From Deinococcus sp. QL22 (GTDB taxonomy: Bacteria > Deinococcota > Deinococci > Deinococcales > Deinococcaceae), in the NCBI RefSeq assembly GCF_023370075.1, contig NZ_CP097149.1, forward strand, positions 372,001 to 436,000: DNA of 64,000 nt. The letters run 5' to 3'. The position numbers and the translations under genes were made by a program. Below the pieces are notes generated by a model that was not told where the DNA came from, did not search any database, and saw nothing but the letters and a program-made list of their open reading frames with translations. Positions within the stretch are counted from its first letter, which is position 1. Each line of letters begins with the position of its first letter. Shown in pieces: positions 60,190 to 64,000 of this stretch.

Positions 60190-60254
60190 GCACGGCTTTG
60201 GCTGGTTTGGCGGCGTGCAGAATGGCTCTCATGTGGCCCGCTTAAGCTGTGGCT

Positions 60255-60689
60255 ATGCGCCGTCTTTGCCTTCCCCTGCTGACCCTCACCGCCCTGTCTG
60301 CCCCGACCAGCGCCGCGACTTTGTGGGCTGGAGCCAATGCCAACACCGCCGGATATGGCGTCCACGCAGGCGTCTCGGTGCTGCGCGTGCCCTTCATCGG
60401 GACGTTGGGCATAGAAGGCAGCGCCGAGCAGGGCTGGAATGCCGACGTTCGGCGCTACGCAGCGGGCCTGACCCTGCGCGACGTGAACCTGCCGCTGACA
60501 CGGGTGGACGCGTTTGGCACCGTGGGCGCAGAACTCCTCAACCGTCCGGGACAAGAGAACATGACCGCAGGCTACGCGGAAGCAGGGTTGCGTGGGCCTC
60601 TGCTGGGGCCAGCGGGATGGCGGGCCTTTGTGCGGGCCAACACCACCGGGCAAATCGGCGGCGGGTTGGGACTGGAGTTACGGTTTTAG
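60255..60689 (+). CDS. Small secreted beta-rich hypothetical protein
   Basis: 144 aa. The signal peptide MRRLCLPLLTLTALSAPTSA is followed by alternating Gly/aromatic strands (ATLWAGANANTAGYGVHAGV, GTLGIEGSAEQGW) and ends in GLGLELRF. A terminal aromatic and this pattern suggest a small beta-barrel outer-membrane protein (inference). ATG 60255 lies 6 nt after TAAGCT (60243-60248), so the GTG at 60249 is rejected. Confidence 0.65.
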   Translation: MRRLCLPLLTLTALSAPTSAATLWAGANANTAGYGVHAGVSVLRVPFIGTLGIEGSAEQGWNADVRRYAAGLTLRDVNLPLTRVDAFGTVGAELLNRPGQENMTAGYAEAGLRGPLLGPAGWRAFVRANTTGQIGGGLGLELRF

Positions 60690-60794
60690 ACTCAGCCGTT
60701 ATAAACCGCCCAAAATCGTCAACGTCCTTTCTAAAGCCAAATGAGTCGGATCACGATGCAGGATATTTCACAACAACTGCCCGCCCTATCTCCC

Positions 60795-61513
60795 CTACTC
60801 CAGCACACTCTGCAACCGCTCTATTTCGGCTTGCCAGGCTTCGGCGTCGGCAGTATCTTCCCAAAGGTCAGGGAGTTCGCTGTCTGGGCCAACAATTCTC
60901 TCCAGGGCGTCACGTGCTATGTCCTGAAGGGAAGCCAGTTCGGACTGATCGGCATTCTGCACCCAGGAGCGCAGGCCTGCGTCGGTCATACCACTGGTTT
61001 CGCCGCCCAGCACGGCAGCCAGCACAGCGGCGGCAGCGTAGGCACGGTGTCCTTCCTCGGCAGCCAAAAACACCGTATCCGGGTCTAGGGCCACCTCGAA
61101 GGCTTCGGCCAACGCAAATTCGCCGTCTTGCACGACTTCCTGTACAAACGCCGCGCCTGCATCGTTTTCAAAAGGGCCAGTTCCCCAGACGTTCATGGGG
61201 CCATGATGCCAGAGTTGATCGGTTTGTGTAGCAGGCAGATTCTCTTGGTCAATAGAGAAGTGTTCATGTGGTTGACTGGCAGAGGTAAAGCCCGCAAGGT
61301 CGCTTTTAGACCAGAACGCAGACTTGGGCTTAAATCGCCCAGTTTGCACGGCCCAGTCGTAGGCGCTCATATCCAGCGGATACCAAGTCAACATTCCTTC
61401 AAAGCCATGCGTTCTGACCCAAGCCTCGCCCAGTTCAAATGTAGAGAACACGGCGGCAGGCTGCCTTGCTCGAGCGCCCATAACAACCCACACGCCGGGC
61501 AAATCAACTTCAC

Positions 61514-61517
<4 letters not shown>
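60795..61517 (-). CDS. Two-domain protein: DUF7710-like plus DUF4259
   Basis: 240-aa cytoplasmic protein of unknown function. Residues ~8-65 ([20 protein letters not shown] ... [21 protein letters not shown]) resemble a small domain usually found alone (DUF7710-type by pattern; the name is from memory). Residues ~115-235 begin [21 protein letters not shown], the DUF4259 signature. Its GTG overlaps the ispG stop by 4 bp, so it is translated from the ispG mRNA although functionally unrelated as far as known. Confidence 0.65.
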
Positions 61518-62743
<1,226 letters not shown>

Positions 62744-62755
62744 GGCTCTAGTTTA
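62744..62755 (-). promoter_or_regulatory. Leaderless promoter -10 of ispG
   Basis: Minus-strand TAAACT (62750-62755), 6 nt, then ATG at 62743. Confidence 0.6.
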
Positions 62756-62887
62756 CGCGGGAGGGGGCGGGACGATTGGGAAATGGTCGGGACGTGGGGA
62801 GTGGAGCGTATAAAAAGCAAAAGCGGGAACGGCACTGATGCTCTTGCGCCCTTCCCACTCACTTCTGACCACTCACCACAAGCGCCC

Positions 62888-64000
62888 TTACTGCATCGGA
62901 ACCTTGATGACTCCGTCCGTCACCAATTTCTGAATTTTGCCGAGGTCTTTTTCCATCTGAGGCGTGATCAGGGCGCGGTTGGTCTTTTCGATCACCAGTT
63001 CTATGCCGCCGTTTTGCAGGGCAAAGCCGCGTTCGCCGGGACGCCAGGGCCTGCCCGCTGCAATGTCACTCAGGATGGCGTACACGGCGTTGTCGGCCCG
63101 CTTGACCACGCTGGTCAGGGTGTGATTGAGGGTGGTGGCGTCGATGTCGGTATCGCCGTAGCGGTTCATATTGCTTTCGGTGCCGATAGCAAACACGGGC
63201 CGGGTGTCGCCCTTGCAGGTATCTTTGTAAGTGCCGCTGCGGGGCACAACCTTGAACACGTCGCTTTTGAAGGTCACGCCTTTGGGCAGGGTCTTGGCAT
63301 TCAGACATTCCACGGTGCCCGCCGCACTGACCACGCCCCGGCTGCTGCTTCCGGCGGCGGCCAGCACGATATCGGCTCCTTTGGCAAACAGCCCTTTGGC
63401 GAGGGTCGTGGCCCCGAAGGTATCGTTGGGCTTGGTCACGTTGGCCGTCAGCACGCTGCATTTGCCGCACACGAACTTCACGCCTGCGGTAAAGCCTGCG
63501 CGGTACTTGACGGTGACCGGATCGTTGCCCGCGCCGACCACGGCCACGATTTGGGTGCTGGTGGCTTTGCCCGCCAACGCGCCCGCCAGGAACCCGCCCT
63601 CATGCTCGCGGAAACGCAGGCCCGCCGTGTTCAGGCCGCTGGGTAGGCTGTCTACGCCAATGAATTTGACCTTAGGAAACTCTTTGGCGATCTTGGTCAG
63701 TGCACCCACGCTGATGCCGCCCACCGCGACCACCACCGTATTGGCTTTGGCCGCGTCCCGAATCTGAGTCAACGCATCGTCGGCATCCGCAACTGCGTTG
63801 GAGCCGAAGGCAATGCCGCTGTCGCGCACCACACGGTCTAGGCCGTCCGAGGCGCTCTGGTTGATGGCGTTGTCGGCCCGCCCCGCCGGATCGAACAGCA
63901 GCATGACGCTGGGCACGGCGGGGGCAGAGGCGGCAAGGCTGCCGCACAGAAGAAGGGAAAAACTCAGGACAGCACGGCGGCCAGAAGGCAATGTCTTCAT
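62888..64000 (-). CDS. BMP-family ABC transporter substrate-binding protein
   Basis: Periplasmic-binding-type protein of the basic membrane protein (BMP/PnrA-like) family, whose members bind nucleosides. The signal peptide is RAVLSFSLLLCGSLAASAPA. The mature part has VMLLFDPAGRADNAINQSASDGL, KFIGVDSLP, HEGGFLAGALAGK and AGFTAGVKFVCG, all family blocks. 370 aa as seen. The ATG is at the very edge of the window, so promoter and possible extra N-terminal codons are out of view. Confidence 0.85.
   Translation of the reverse strand: MKTLPSGRRAVLSFSLLLCGSLAASAPAVPSVMLLFDPAGRADNAINQSASDGLDRVVRDSGIAFGSNAVADADDALTQIRDAAKANTVVVAVGGISVGALTKIAKEFPKVKFIGVDSLPSGLNTAGLRFREHEGGFLAGALAGKATSTQIVAVVGAGNDPVTVKYRAGFTAGVKFVCGKCSVLTANVTKPNDTFGATTLAKGLFAKGADIVLAAAGSSSRGVVSAAGTVECLNAKTLPKGVTFKSDVFKVVPRSGTYKDTCKGDTRPVFAIGTESNMNRYGDTDIDATTLNHTLTSVVKRADNAVYAILSDIAAGRPWRPGERGFALQNGGIELVIEKTNRALITPQMEKDLGKIQKLVTDGVIKVPMQ

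Overview
The window looks like chromosome of a Deinococcus species. Evidence from the sequence: high GC; a very regular start architecture in which a TAnnnT -10 box sits 5-8 nt before ATG/GTG with no ribosome binding site (leaderless mRNAs, known to be common in Deinococcus); and a gene set typical of the genus (pullulanase/amylase, FAS1 and VanW proteins, a UvrB-site-less UvrA paralogue, META and DUF11 secreted proteins). The genus assignment is inference from gene content, not from a database search.

Layout. 1-13.9 kb: pullulanase (5' truncated by the window edge), nucleoside hydrolase, JAMM protease, FtsK, a three-FAS1 secreted protein, a calcineurin-like phosphoesterase, cysteine synthase, aquaporin and a DUF937 protein. 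14.0-19.7 kb: an accessory, decayed stretch. It has a broken small membrane-protein gene, 3-methyladenine glycosylase, and then a prophage-like remnant bounded by a 52-bp imperfect direct repeat of the 3' end and terminator of tRNA-Ala(UGC). The remnant holds a lipoprotein, a hidden 87-codon gene with an ATA start, and degraded lysis genes (GH19 endolysin with an in-frame TGA, holin-like protein) beside an integrase C-terminus. 19.7-31.7 kb: CCA-adding enzyme, alpha-amylase, homoserine dehydrogenase, prfA-nudix, K+ channel, then a minus-strand cluster of two Tat-exported ferritin-like proteins, TatA, an ECF sigma factor and its anti-sigma factor, and an RluA-type pseudouridine synthase.

31.9-45.6 kb: a UvrA-like ATPase with an extra N-terminal domain, a DEAD-box RNA helicase with a structured leader, and the branched-chain amino acid genes ilvB-ilvN, ilvC and leuA. 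Both ilvB and leuA are preceded by a short leader peptide rich in the cognate amino acids, an antiterminator and an intrinsic terminator: classic attenuators, but each leader peptide appears to start at the first nucleotides of the transcript, so the regulatory ORF itself is leaderless. This is the most interesting system I see here.

45.6-64 kb: monooxygenase-like ABM protein; a phosphoesterase/phosphatase/racemase operon whose racemase is split by a complete IS982-type element with perfect 19-bp ends and a target duplication; META and VanW proteins; an ACT protein; a potABCD polyamine transporter; methionine aminopeptidase; DppA-type D-aminopeptidase; ispG; and a BMP-family solute-binding protein running to the window edge. 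Two families of short intergenic repeats (TCTAAGG/CCTTAGA arms, and a GACTTGC/GCAAGTC element) are scattered between genes.
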